Shown piece by piece: positions 1 to 11,879 of a DNA stretch of 64,000 nucleotides. Both the position numbers and the translations under genes were made by a program. The notes beneath the pieces are model-generated. The model saw only the letters and a program-made list of their open reading frames with translations, was not told where the DNA came from and made no database searches. Each line of letters opens with the position of its first letter. Within the stretch, counting starts at the first letter, position 1. The DNA comes from Cristatella mucedo (lineage: Eukaryota; Bryozoa; Phylactolaemata; Cristatellidae): contig WPIO01000001.1 of the NCBI GenBank assembly GCA_009760855.2, positions 6,303,501-6,367,500 on the forward strand. The letters run 5' to 3'.

Positions 1-375
1 CATGTTGGCCTTGGGTCCAGTTGGGTTTCTGGTCAGGAAAATCCTCTTCCGGAAGCAAATCGAGGCTAAATCCCACCCACTCAGTGCGCTGTGCATCTGA
101 CCATAGGCTGTCTCCTGGCATCTTAATCGAGCCATCTTGCTAGCTGCTATGATGTGACGTCAGACTGAGCGATACTTTACGGTTTCATGCTCCCTATTCA
201 AGGGTCTCGGGCTGGCATTCTCCAGTTGGCTCTCTGCCACTCATCAGTTGATCTGAGCACCGGCTGTCTGCCGGTCGTATACATTCCAAAGGGTGTGAAT
301 GCTCGTTCGCAAATGCTCATGCTCGTGCATCCCAGAGTGGAACAGATGAGTAAAAATAGTTTTTTTTCTTACCAG
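1..375 (+). other. Upstream flank or intron of the deoxyribosyltransferase-like gene
   Basis: The pyrimidine tract and AG at 361-375 form the acceptor of the first recognised exon, which enters in phase 1, so at least one earlier coding exon must exist to the left. A frame open from 187 to about 350 could be an exon, but the only in-phase donor (position 350) would leave a 26-bp intron, so I do not call it. No promoter motif is evident. Confidence 0.5.
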
Positions 376-2367
376 TGTTTCTGGGAGGCTCGTGTGGCGG
401 ACGTAAATCCCCGACGACATGGAGACAAGAGGTAGCTATTCCACTTCTGCAGCAGAACCAGGTCAAGTTCTTCAATCCCGTAAGTTTTTTTTGCCATGCC
501 TACCGGTTTCTTGCGGTCAATATCTGCTTTCGTTGTGCCACCACTAGCTGGGTGTGTCGGCATTGTGACACAGGCTGGCCTTCATCCTCATGCTCGTGCT
601 GTTTCCAATGGCATGCTACTGAAACCAGATATTGCTGTTGAGTTTGCACGCAGTCGCCTCCCTTCCTTTTCCATACTGGGCAGATTCTCTCATTCGGGTG
701 TCCTTACTGCAACGAAGGACGTGGGTAGGATATTGGAGAAAGCCAGGTTGAGATTCTGTTTGGATACAAGGATAAAAAGAGACGAAGATTGTGTTACTCC
801 TGTGGTTATAGTAACCGAGACGGCAGTTCCGTCTGTCCGAGCCTTGCTCAACGTCTGCAGACTTCTCAAATGGGATATCGACGGCTAGTCCAGTGACCTA
901 TTGCACCAGTGAATGTCAGACCCATCAAAAACTATTTGGGGCCTAGACCAATACCTTGCCTTCAGCCTCAAACTGCAGCAGATGAGTAGATCTAGCCGAG
1001 CTTTCATCTGTTAGCCAAGCCACAAATGTCCTGCCGATCTCCCCAACCTACAATTATTTTCTTGCTAAGGCTAGCCATGAAGCTAAGGCTACCATCAGCA
1101 GATGTGGTTCAATTGTTTGTTTTTTGTTCACAGTGGATTATGTCTGTTCACGCAATCGTCGTGTTTACGTCCTAGTGGATATTTGTTGTGCCTTGCATAT
1201 ACACTTATGATCGCAGTGACTGCATCTAGTTGTGGCATGCATTCGACACCCTTCTTTCACCGATGACCTTTGGAGTAGCAGCGGAAAAGGCTTAACCTTT
1301 CGAAAATAGCCGGGTGCTTTTGCCAGTGTTTTTCGTCAGCTGCTCGTGGTGTGCTGTGTGCAACCCTTCTAGTCTCATCGGCTGATGTGTTATGTGTGGC
1401 GTAGGCTTGAGTGGGTGGCGGCCTTTTACCTGACATTAGTCGTGTTCTGCTGCAGCAAGTGGACGCCTGGTCACATGACCTAATTCACAAAGAGAACAAT
1501 GCCAAGGATAACTCAGAATGGCTGCTGTTTGTGCTCGAGACCAGCACTCGTGGTATTTCCTCCATGGTGGAAGTTGCTCATCTCGTAGGTGAGTATCTTG
1601 CCGGGCTGCTCTGCAGTGCTGTCAGACCTGCACGAATTCAACCTCCCAACCCACGTTATGTGCATGGACGCCATGCCAATTGGCCTTCATGGATGACGTT
1701 TTCCGACAGGCTTGCGAAGGCCAGTAGTGTTCGTGCTCCAGAAGGAACGCGAGGCTGGCAACATCGACATACCAGACGACAGTGTTTCAAGCTTGTAAGT
1801 GGCTCGTAGCGATTGCTAGTCCAGTGTGTGACTGCAAAAAGCTCTGCACATATCAGAGTCCATTGCAGGTCCAGAGCATTGTCTGACGCTTGTCTTGTAG
1901 TGAGGTGGACGACATCCGACGCTCCCAAGCTCTGCTCCACACGATCATCGGAAAGGAGCAGAGCAGCAAGTACTGCAGCGTACTCAAGGACGGCCTGCAG
2001 CATGTTATCAATGCTCTGAAGCACCAGGTGCGAGTGGTACACATTGCGTATGCGCGCTTCCCGGCACTTCCTCCCTCCCATGGCACTGCTATGGATGTTG
2101 CCACTGGTCTCGAGCATTGCCAGCAAACACCCAGCATGCACACACTGCTCCCGAGATTGCAATCGCAATCGATTGCTACCTTCTCTCAGGCTAGATGCAG
2201 TTCATCGGTGAGAGGCTGTGTTTCGGCCAGTGGCCGAGAGAAGCGACGCCGAATGTCCTTGCGTGAGATACTTTACATGCTGGCGTCGATCAAGACAGCC
2301 AGCCACAGGAGCAGCAAGCCAGGTGGGTGCAGCTACCAGCCGCTCAGCCGCCTGCTCTCTCACCCTC

Positions 2368-2425
<58 letters not shown>

Positions 2426-2489
2426 ACTCTCACTCTCTCACTCTCACTCTCTCTCTCACTCTCTCTCTCTCACTCTCTCTCTTTCTCTC

Positions 2490-2534
<45 letters not shown>

Positions 2535-3928
2535 CCTTAAGCGATGCTGCACGATTTGCCGAGCACGGTTGCCCTATCGTAGCTGACCGCGTGACCCTAA
2601 CGAACGATGGCTGCTACCTGCTCATTTACAGATAGACCAGCTCGGCCCAATCTCACTCTGTCCATAGCAGCGCCGTCGTCATTGGTCAGGCAGCCGGCCT
2701 CAGCATCATGGCGGAGCCCCAGGCGCACACTTGCCATTATCGGTGCCGATGGAATAGACAACATCGCTAGCTTGGCCGAAGAGAGACTGCGTCAGCACGG
2801 GTACGAGTTGTTGCTCTGCTTCCAGAAAAGCCGACTGGGTGCCTTCCGCTGCAGGGGGGGGGCTGAGTTGACCAGAACAATTTGGCTGCAATATGCATGC
2901 TCGGAGCAGAGTGGCACCCTCAACTGCCCAACGTTCTGTTATCGTTGTAGCATCTCGTCGCCGGTTGTACTGGTAGAGAAGGACGCCGCTCTGGATGTGC
3001 AAGCGCTTTCCGAATCGTGTGTCCTGCTAGCATTCATTTCTTCCAACTTCTTGTCGTGTACCGCCATGTGCAAGGTGAGTTCGGTTAGCATGTGCTGTTC
3101 CCAGGGGGGAGCTGGTGCAACTCTTTGGTCATCAGCCACCTGCAATCTGATTTCTGCCTCTGCTGTTATCTCGTTTGCTCACCAAACAGAGCCAGTTGTG
3201 TAACCTCGGTACATGCAAATTTATATTTGTCGCCTATCTCTTGTAGACAGCGTTCATGCTTGCTAAGCACAGAGAGATGGTCGTCTGCGTTCAAGACTTG
3301 TCTTCCAACTCAAGCAACACGGTAAGCACTCATTCTTGCGCACCAGGCTGGTCCCTTCCGATTCTTCCTGCTTTGTGACCGTCAGTTTCGTGGCATTTCA
3401 TCAGCTTCGCAAGGGGCGGCCCAGGCGCAGCTTCGTTGCCAATTCGCTGCTGTTTTCTCTAGAGATTGCTTTGTGTATCATTGTTACTTTACGATGTAGC
3501 TTGCATTTATCTGTATCTTCGTTCAGGCGTTCAGCTGTGGTGCAGTGAGCGACTACAACCGTGGACGATCTTACCTCCGCGACATTGCCTGCCGAAATGG
3601 TGCAGCCGTAGTGGCAGGCCTTGATCAAGCCCTGGACACTGCATGCCACCGTGCTGCCGTAGTTATGACACGGCCTGACTCTGGAAATAACAATGAGACC
3701 TTGCTGTCTTTAGCTGCGACCAGCTCAGCCAGCAGCCCAACAGACGTCAGGGAGAGTTTCTTCAGCAGCAGTAGTAGCAGCAGCCGGAAAGCTGGCAGTA
3801 GCAGAAAGGCTGGCAAGAGCACGAACAGTGGACATATGCAATGCATGGCCAGTGGGTCGCTGATCGACTGCCCCTCGCCAGCATCCGCATTATCGCCACC
3901 TGTGTCCTTATCCGCAGGGGTGCACTGA
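376..3928 (+). CDS. Tandem nucleoside 2-deoxyribosyltransferase-like protein (OLRN-1/Raw-like), 5' partial, 9 exons
   Basis: Exons 376-479, 1456-1588, 1710-1794, 1901-2027, 2190-2322, 2632-2800, 2951-3074, 3247-3321 and 3527-3928 (TGA stop) each have AG/GT borders, and their phases join into one frame of 449 complete codons. Numbering from the first full codon, domain 1 has FLGGSCGG (1-8), TTWRQEVAIPLL (13-24), SMVEVAHLVG (70-79), PVVFVLQ and DDIRRSQALLHTI (from 110). A basic linker follows. Domain 2 repeats the plan: TLAIIGADG, VLLAFISSN, AMCKTAFML (288-296), MVVCVQD and DYNRGRSYLRDI (from 325). The tail is Ser-rich and probably disordered. The motifs match the animal 'nucleoside 2-deoxyribosyltransferase-like' family (I believe Pfam Nuc_deoxyri_tr2). 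Glu73 sits where the catalytic Glu of deoxyribosyltransferases lies; domain 2 has Lys291 there. In that family, worm OLRN-1 and fly Raw act in signalling, so enzymatic activity is uncertain. The exon 6 donor (2800/2801) is my choice, because reading straight through is also open. Upstream exons were not resolved. Confidence 0.82.
480..1455 (+). other. Intron 1 of the deoxyribosyltransferase-like gene
   Basis: It starts GTAAGT and ends TGCTGCAG. It holds a 130-codon open frame (496-888) with no family resemblance, which would disrupt domain 1, so I treat it as chance. No repeat family is recognised here. Confidence 0.7.
2364..2532. repeat. (CT)n microsatellite inside intron 5
   Basis: About 170 bp of CT dinucleotides with occasional CACT interruptions. 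It occupies more than half of the 309-bp intron between exons 5 and 6 of the deoxyribosyltransferase-like gene, on the pyrimidine-rich sense strand upstream of the acceptor at 2631. Confidence 0.95.
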
Positions 3929-6689
3929 GCTCGGGTCGTTGTTGTCGAACGTTGACGTCCTACAGTCGTGGTACTAGCCAGAAGTGATGCTGGCACCGCG
4001 GCGACGGGCAGCAACGACTGAAGAGAGTGCAGTGATCTCAAACTTGCCTACAATGGCCGTCCAGCTTCCAGAGCCAGCCCAGTCCCTAAAAGTTGTTGCT
4101 GGGTCGACTCAGCAGCTGCCACGGCCCCGGGGCTGGTCCCTGGGCCAGGTGCTCTTGGCCTGGCAACTCCTTTTTTGCTCAGGTCATGACTTAAGAGAGC
4201 GCATCGGACTAGAGACAGGCCTATCTGCTCGAAACTCGCCTACTCTTCGCTGCAGTGCCTGCCTGCCGGTGTCGCCCGTCTGATCGTCAAACCATTCCTC
4301 GTGTTATATTGTTACTATTTATACGTCTCTGTGTGTGTGCGTCTTGAGTGACCTGTTGACTCGCTATTGACTGCACATACAGAACTTTTGTACTCGATCT
4401 TGCAGCGCACCTGCAAGGCATTGTTGTAGTGCTCCATTTGTTGCAGGGCTTCTTCTGGGCAATGTCAAAATGGGATGGCTAACTCGGTCGCCGAACCTAC
4501 ACACAAACATGCATGCACAGGCATGTGTTGCACTGTTGTATACATCTGAGTGATTGTTAAGCAGCAAGCACTGACTTGTCCTCTGCTGCTATTGCCATCG
4601 AGCTCTAATCATCGCGCCGTGCCCTGAACATGTTTTTCTATATTTCAACACTATACAGATGTTTTCCAGCCAGAATACGTACTAAAACCTGAACTACATC
4701 ACCTACTACTTCATTGCCTCATTCACCGAGTAGCTTGTTTCTATAAGCTTGGTGGCGGCAGCTTCTGTGTGGCACATAGTGCTAGCTGGAAATAGCTCAA
4801 TTATCTGGCTTACTCCTAGGTAAAGACAGTCGGCTAGAAGAGTCACTAATCAAACATATCTCCTGACCTATTCTGGATTGGTCAGCTCGAAATCTCCTAC
4901 ACTGATGCTGCCTGCGATGACCTGGCTTGATAAGACGTGAATGCTTGAAGCTAGTAAACCGAAGCGCAGCCGGTGATGGGAGGTGGTCGGATATTGCACA
5001 ATACTCGTTAGTACATTGGCTGATGCTTTGCCCAGGCTCCTTTGTCAGGTGCAGCTTCTGGTCTGGCCTGAACGCACCATCTGGGATCAGATTGACTACA
5101 CCCTATAGTTAATTATGACATTGCCCGATTCAGTGTCCTAATTAGATCAGTGAACGCTCTAAGCTCTGAAACTAAATTAATCTGCTCCCCCTTTGCAGTC
5201 GATAATGAACACAGTATGGATAATAGCTGTCAAGAATGAGCTTGCTGCTCGAGCTCTTGTTAGGACTACATAATCACCTAGTCTTCAACTGGTCGGGAAA
5301 TGGCTGGAGATATGGTCTTGAGGCTCGAACAATGCATTAGATGTTCGCGTCAGCCGATGCGTGAGCCGCAGACAAATAGCATTCAGGTAGACGCTCGTTG
5401 GGGAAGTGCTTCTCTGCGGGTCAACAGACTGAGCCACCTCAAGCCAGTGGACAGGTATTGAGTATCAGTCCTGGGCCTGCTACCTCAACAGCTCAGGATT
5501 TCTAAGCTCTTAGTTGCCCCAGCTACCACTCCTCTGAGAACATTTTCCGGAGCGCTTAGGGTTTGGGGCAGCGCAGAAAAGAGTCTAAAGGACTACCGAA
5601 TATATCTTTTCAAAATCACCCCAAGACCATGTTGATGTGCAATCTTCGAACCAGAGTATTCAAGCAGGTGACGCAGCATGATCAGGACAATTTCGCTAAC
5701 GATACACAAAGACTTATTATTACTATTATTGTTACTTTTATTATTATCGTGCGATAAAAAATACAAGACCTTGCGGCTGTTCGAACGCAATACTGTCATG
5801 CTTGTCCAGGAAGAAGTCGTCGCACGAGTTCAAGCCCCGCCTGGTTCCCCAAAATAAACAAGGCCTGCAGTAGATCGCGACATCGCCCCTCAGTGTTAGT
5901 CTTAATCCCCTCCTGTTTCCATCGCCTAGCAGTAACTCATGCGTACGAGCTCCACTCGGTGGCAGCGCTTAGGTGAGCAGATTGCACTCTTTTTAAAAGG
6001 GCTTCACTTGATGGCAGTGCGACAAGGCAGTGAATGAGTGAGCAGTCGAGTCCACGCCATCTCTTGCAATTCGCTAGCGCACTCGGATTCGGACGTCGAC
6101 AGCTAAGCGAGGTCGGCGAAATGCTACTCGCATGCCTCTCCTGCCCCTATCACGACGCCGAAATACGCTGCCCAGACGCAGGTCAATCGAGCAAGCAAGC
6201 CGGAGAGAGGAAATGCACAAAGCCAATGCGAGCGCTATCGAAAATGGTCGGCTTTCTAGACATGGCGCCGCGAGCCTCGAAAGCAAGGCGCGCGGCGCCC
6301 ACTAGCAAAATGCACGGCGACAATTTATGGCGTGATGACGGCGAAATTGCAACCTGCAGATTGCTCGAAACCATGCAGCAAGTCACACTTAGCACTGCCA
6401 TGCCACCTAAATGTGCCAACATTTCTGGCGCCAACGTCTGGGTTGTAGCAGGCAGAGCTTGTGGATATAAGAAAAACCGTCCGGCGTCCAGCGAGCGTCT
6501 ACTCTAACCACTATGTCGCTGGCTGGTTGGTCAACACCCGCTAATAATACCCCGGTTCATTTTCAAAGACGCTCAGGGGGATTTTCGCGTCAGCAGATCA
6601 CTAACTGCACCTGCATTTGCTGGTTGGTGTCCGTGGGTAGTAAGCTTTGAAACTGAAGAGGCCGAGCAGCAGTCACACGGTCACTGCTC
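3929..6689. other. 3' flank of the gene and unassigned sequence
   Basis: The first few hundred bases after the TGA are presumably 3' UTR, but I see no AATAAA near the stop; the first clear AATAAA is near 5853. A short TTATTATTACTATT-type run lies at 5716-5745. The frame at 6034-6507 (157 codons) has no recognisable domain. Nothing else is supported. Confidence 0.5.
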
Positions 6690-6968
6690 TCATCGGGGAG
6701 TTAACGACAACTTCTCTACTGCTATTGACTATGGCACTTCTTTTCCGGCCGTCCTGAGCGGCAACTTCCGTGCTACTCACTACCTCAACCGCTCTCCTGA
6801 CTCACAGTTATGCTTCTCTCTTCCTCTTGGTTGCGTGAGAGGAAGTCTGTTGGCTACCGAATGCCTACCGAAAGCCGCTTAGGCTATGAGTTCGCTATAA
6901 AAAAAAACTCTCCGTAACAACTATATGGTATTTGCGGTTTTATAGAGTTACAGACGGAGATATTTTGC
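6690..6968 (+). mobile_element. LINE family D, 3' end fragment
   Basis: The sequence shares TGTTGGCTACCGAATGC, the following ACCGAAAGCCG and the closing GAGTTACAGACGGAGATA with the copies at 8665-9004, 34900-35048 and 37950-38492. It covers only the 3' portion of the element and has no intact frame. Confidence 0.75.
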
Positions 6969-8664
6969 AGTACCCTGAGCTGATTATAGGCAGCTGACTT
7001 TGCAGCCCCGCTAAGTGATCACATGGCACGGATAGCTGGCTTTTGGAACTCTAAGCAGCCGATTTTACTTTGCAAGGTCTCAGCTTCGGGTGCCAATCCA
7101 AGCGAGCCCGGGCGACCATCTAGCAACGAGGGTTACTGAGCGCTGCCATTTTTCTCAGGAGTCACTGCTGTACCTATAGACGTCCCGGCACTTGGGCCCA
7201 ACACCAGAGCTACGGACCGACTTGGTCTTACTGCCGGGACCCCTCTTAGAGCAACAAGGGGAGATAATTGACATCTCTTCATTCGCGAGAGAGATGCAGC
7301 TCGAGAATTCGGCAGGCTTGTAGGAGCACATGGCCGCATTAAGCAGCTTGCTACAGGAGTGGCTTGCTGGCGGAAGCGCTCGATTGTCAGTGCAAAATGC
7401 TGATGGTGGAGTATTGCGAGAGCGCTAATGATCTGGGGGGATTATGCGACTTGCCTAACTCATTACCGGGCTAGCGGCCTTAAAAAGGCGAAGGACGTCA
7501 GGGGCGAGATTTCCTCACTTTTGCGGAGCGCCGAAACCAAAAAGAAAACTCACTCAGGTCAGAAGCGTGGTGCTCTTTGCGTTGCACAGCTGCTTGCCCA
7601 GCCTAGCCGCGATTTCGAAAGTGAGCGCCTGACTTGATAACGTAAGTCAAAGGTAGCTTCTGTTGAGGACGCTCGCTACTATCTCGTGGTGTACGTGAAC
7701 TCGATAGGAGCGCCATCTAATGGGCCCAGCTGTCTTGCCTGCAGTAATCCATCGCTGCGGCCGCTGAAATAGCTCACGAAAACAAGATGAGGCTTGAGTT
7801 GTAGTAGTAACATCTATGTCGGCAGATCGCTTTGGACCATGAATGAACGTTGACGTCTCAGCTGTGCACGCAGTTGTTGTCTGGCCTGACTGCATTGAAC
7901 GTGCAAGTATGGCCAGCGGTTCACGTCGGTCAGCTGCCGCATTAGCCGCGCCTGTTTACTTTCGTTATTAAACTTAGCAAGGCTGCTCTCTCGATGTGAT
8001 TTCTATCGTCGGCATGCAGGCGATACCCACTAAGTACCGATGATGAAGGAAAGCTACGAACTCAAAGCAGCCCACACATGCTCAGACTATGACCAGACGT
8101 CAGCCGGAGAAAGGTTTGCGATCTTGTTTCTCTTACAGCAGCATCCCAAAAACCAAGTGGATTATGGAACTTTGTGGATTTCTTTTACCGGACAGACTCG
8201 TGCAAATGTTGGCTACTGCTTTAAAACCGGCAGCTAACAGCGTGCGCATTACGCCATAAATTAAAACTGGACAGCTTTGTAAAACAACTGCTGAGAAAAA
8301 TGGTATCGAAAAAGAAACAGCGAGCAGCAGCTATAAAGCCAGCAAGGAAGCTGCAACAACTCCAAAGTTTACATTTACTACTGAGCGAGAGCTTTGAAAT
8401 AAGTTGTTCAGCAGAGAATTCATCTGCATATCTGCGGCCGTCGATATCAAAAGAAACAGAAAGAGAGAAAGCGATTCATTCTCCTTACAGACGACTCGAA
8501 GGCACAAGAAAGCAAACGCTATCATAAAAAGCTTAGCTAGGTGTGAATAGCCAAGACTGACCTTAGACGACCACGTCAAGGCTAAACTTTTGACTCGCTC
8601 AACCTGGTTGGCCTTGACCTTCCCATGTCCGACCTGCCGCCACTTCAGTGCCCCTGCTGTGTAG
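6969..8664. other. Unassigned sequence
   Basis: No repeat family member, long open frame or simple repeat stands out. Frames reach at most about 80 codons with no domain signature. Confidence 0.4.
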
Positions 8665-9004
8665 TATGTGTGTGTATCTCCGTCTGTAACGCCACAAAGT
8701 CATAAAGACTATGTGGGTGTTACGCAGGAGAGTTTTGTATAGCGCACTCACAGCCTAAGCGGCTTTCGGTACGCATTCGGTAGCCAACAGACTTCGTCTC
8801 ACGCAACGAAGAGAAAGTGGGAAGCATAGCAGAGTCAGGAGAGCAGTTGAGGTACTGAGTAGCATAGAAACAGCAGCTCGGGACCGCCGGAAAGGATGTG
8901 CCATAGTCGGCAGTAGGAGAGTAGTTGTCGTTGCGTAAGAATTGTGGAAGCGAGTTCCACAGTTTAGGACCTGCAGAGCTAGTACAGGGAGTTGACCTAA
9001 ATAT
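8665..9004 (-). mobile_element. LINE family D, 3' end with ORF2 C-terminal remnant
   Basis: On the minus strand a 96-codon frame begins with the PKLWNSLPQF motif. This is the W-NSLP signature found near the C-terminus of CR1/L2-type LINE reverse transcriptases. It is followed by the shared family D tail (TTGGCTACCGAATGCG, then GAGTTTTCTATA-like sequence). The element is 5' truncated and no longer codes for a functional enzyme. Confidence 0.8.
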
Positions 9005-10446
9005 AATCAATAATTAATTTTTAAAATTAGCATAATTATGAAAATGAATTATAATCAGAGATCCAGCTAGCGGTCGCACTGAGATTTAAATGTAGCGACA
9101 GGATGTCATAGATTGGAAGGCCTACTACGATAGACGCACCCGGGAGCTCGTGGAGCCCTTTGCTAAAAGTTTGCATACGACAGCAGATTATGAAAATAGC
9201 AAATCCCATGCATGAGGTTGCCCGAAGAATTGTCTAAAATCACGCGGTCCTCAAGAAGCATGTACAGATTGTGAATGCTTGATGACGTATATGCTCTCGA
9301 AAAGCTGTATTCAGTGCTACGGCGACAGCAAGTACACTACGCCAGGGTGGATGTAGCTCGGCGTTCATAAATGGAGATTTTCAACTAGCCCCACGCTGCC
9401 TTTTGATTTCTATCAGACCTATTAATCGCCGTTTGTTACATTGACGGGAACCAGGCTAGAGTTTGCAAGACAAGCGAGCAGTCTCTGTAATGAGGAGGTG
9501 GGTGTAGATGCACGGATCTCGCGAGCGGATCGTGGCGCAGAGTTTCGCGTTGGCACTCGGCTCGGCCCGAATTCATCGTTGGCAGCTCTCGAGATATAGG
9601 CGGACATGGCGGGCGCAGCAATGTAAGCGGCTCGTATCAGCTTTGCGCTAGCACTGAGCGAACGAGCGAAGCTGTCTGCCGTTACGCAATGGTGCTCGCG
9701 TGAATTTCGAGCGATCGCTGAGCCGGCTGGTCTGAGCGCGAGTGAGCTTGTGGGGGAGGGTGGGCGGCGATAGGCGCCACAGCGGACGGAGCTGATATGC
9801 GACGAACTAGACGTCGACTGCAGACCTTTTAATTGCTCACCGCCACGCAGGGCTGGGGCGGCGTGCGGTCGGCGGCGCTCCAAATTGGCAGCGACGATCT
9901 CTTGTTTTGCGAGGCCCGCCCTCACTGAGGTGTGGGCGCGGGTAAACGCAGCTAAATCGCGCATGTCTCCGTAGGTCAATGCCCCCGCGCGCCCGCGCTG
10001 CCGCCCGCACGAGCGCCAGACCGGTGCGTCGCCATCCCGCCCTCGCCCCAAGCTGGCAGCCGTCTGAGCGTTGCGGCGGCGAACTCAGGAGCTTCGTCGT
10101 CGGCCGGATGTAGCTCGATTCGGGACGAGTGCATCGAGCTCCGGGAAAAGGAGGCGCGCTCCGCCTGAGTTTCGACATGTCGGCGCTGAAGTCCGCAGCG
10201 ACATGCTGGCACCCAGCGGCAGCCGAAAACGGGCCCGCATTGCACGAGGCGGCAGGCTATACGCTCTCCCAGCCGAAACTTCCTCAACCGTTAAATACTC
10301 TTTCTTCGACGCAGGAGTCGGCCATGAATGCGCATCAAAGGGCGGTGGCCCAAAAGGTCGAGGCCATAATTCAGCGGCTCGCACGTTAGCGGACATCGAA
10401 GGGCCGAGAAATGGTGCCACGAGTGGGTGGCCGCCTCGATCGAGTG
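9005..10446. other. Start of the GC/CpG-rich domain, no supported gene
   Basis: From about 9.4 kb the composition becomes strongly GC- and CpG-rich. Several overlapping frames of 100-290 codons occur on both strands, as expected when stop codons are rare. I see no domain, clear splice structure or Kozak context that favours one of them. Confidence 0.45.
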
Positions 10447-10545
<99 letters not shown>

Positions 10546-10645
10546 TAGACACAGACAGAGAGAGACAGAGACGGAGACAGACAGAGACAGAGACAGAGAC
10601 GGAGACGGAGACGCAGACGCAGACAGAGACGGAGACAGAGTCCGC
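10447..10645. repeat. (GACA)n microsatellite grading into GAGACA/GACGGA repeats
   Basis: Pure 4-bp units run for about 100 bp, followed by about 100 bp of mixed GAGACAGAGACGGA-type units. Open frames crossing it read as repetitive TDRQ or CLSV peptides. Confidence 0.95.
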
Positions 10646-11140
10646 CCGTCCGTCCGCTGGGGTGATGGAGTGGTCGATCGGCCTCGCTTGCAAAGTGGTG
10701 GTCGAAGTCTCGCCAGGCGGCTCCAGTGGCGGCGGCGCGCGGGCGCAGAGCTGCCGCGCACGGAGAGCCGAGCACGCGCGAGACCGGTGGGTGTTTTCGA
10801 GGCGGGGTTGTTTGTTGCGGAAAAAATCCACCCAGACGAATTGCCCCGTAGCGCAGATCGCTTTCGTATTCAGAGTGTGCTCACCAACAGCGGTATCGAA
10901 ACCGATAGTTCTGAGTGCAGCCCCGCACAATGAACGCTAGGCCATATCGGCGTGCCGCTAGTGTGAATCCAGAGAGCTTCGACTGGGCTAGTTGACCCAC
11001 TCTCGCTTTCTCCGACCGCTCGGAACGATCCAAATTGCGAGTCCGATCGTGAGCAAATGCACAGCCCCCCAGCCCCCATCTCCTTGCTGAGAGCCCGATG
11101 CGCATCCGTTTCCGACGCGACCCCGATCTCACTCTGTAAG

Positions 11141-11600
11141 TATAATGATAATAATATATTTGCATAGCGCTGCCAGAGAACTGAGTCTCTTTCTAGACAC
11201 TTTATAGATGCCGTATAGAAAGCTTTGCCGAATGATTTGTAGTAACATCCGCAAGCTCTAGGCGGCATAGTGTAAGCAGGTACATGCACATGAAGAACGA
11301 ATCGCAAAGATCAGCCACACGCTGTAATGAACAGGTGCCTTTTAAGCTTCTTTTAAATTTCTCCATGTCAACGGGCGTTGGACATGCGTCAGTAGTGAGC
11401 TCCATGCTTTGGGAGCATGAGAACTAAAGGCACGATCACCAACAGTGTTGACGTTCGTACGAGGTATAGCTGAACGATTCGAGTCAGAACAGTGGGTTTG
11501 GGATTCTTTGCCTGATGGGGGAGTAGCTCTGAAAGGCAAGCTCGTCGCGAGAGAACGCGAGAGTTCACGAACCACCACTCGTAGCGAGTACACGGTACGC
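11141..11600 (-). mobile_element. LINE family C-like, RT C-terminal remnant and tail
   Basis: On the minus strand the frame at 11342-11593 contains VGDRAFSSHAPKAWSSL, a diverged form of the F-S-AP-W-SLP region of CR1/L2-type LINE ORF2. It is followed by the family C tail (AGAAAGAGACTCAGTTCTCT, then ATTATTATC). It is 5' truncated and its start is approximate. Confidence 0.75.
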
Positions 11601-11879
11601 GAATGCGCGACCCGTACGAAAATTGTTTGAATTGACCGCGTAAAGGCGGTGGCAGCTAAATAAAGCCAGCATTTAACGAAAAGCTAGCAGACACAGAGTA
11701 GTTTTATGGTTGAGCGGTCTACTTGGCCTATGATTTCATACGCCACCTCAGCAGCACGAGTCTCTTGCCGCGTAAGAAAAACTGCTGGCATAGTGACGGT
11801 CCATTTGCTAGATCGTAAATGGTAATCGACGAGCGGTTGGAACCGAGAGCAAGCACTCCGCTTGGCGACCTGCGGAACC

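Noticed and set aside
496-888. 130-codon frame inside intron 1
   Set aside because: It would break domain 1 of the gene, its neighbours splice cleanly across it, and it has no family resemblance.
2801-2950. Read-through of exon 6 into exon 7 (no intron)
   Set aside because: The frame is open, but the GGTACGAG donor and TTGTAG acceptor preserve phase and remove an insert that does not fit the domain. Kept as an alternative isoform possibility.
6034-6507. 157-codon plus frame
   Set aside because: No domain, no splice context and a length that can arise by chance in 64 kb.
10071-10940. 289-codon plus and 281-codon minus frames
   Set aside because: Both cross the GACA array and CpG-rich sequence, overlap each other, and lack any domain.
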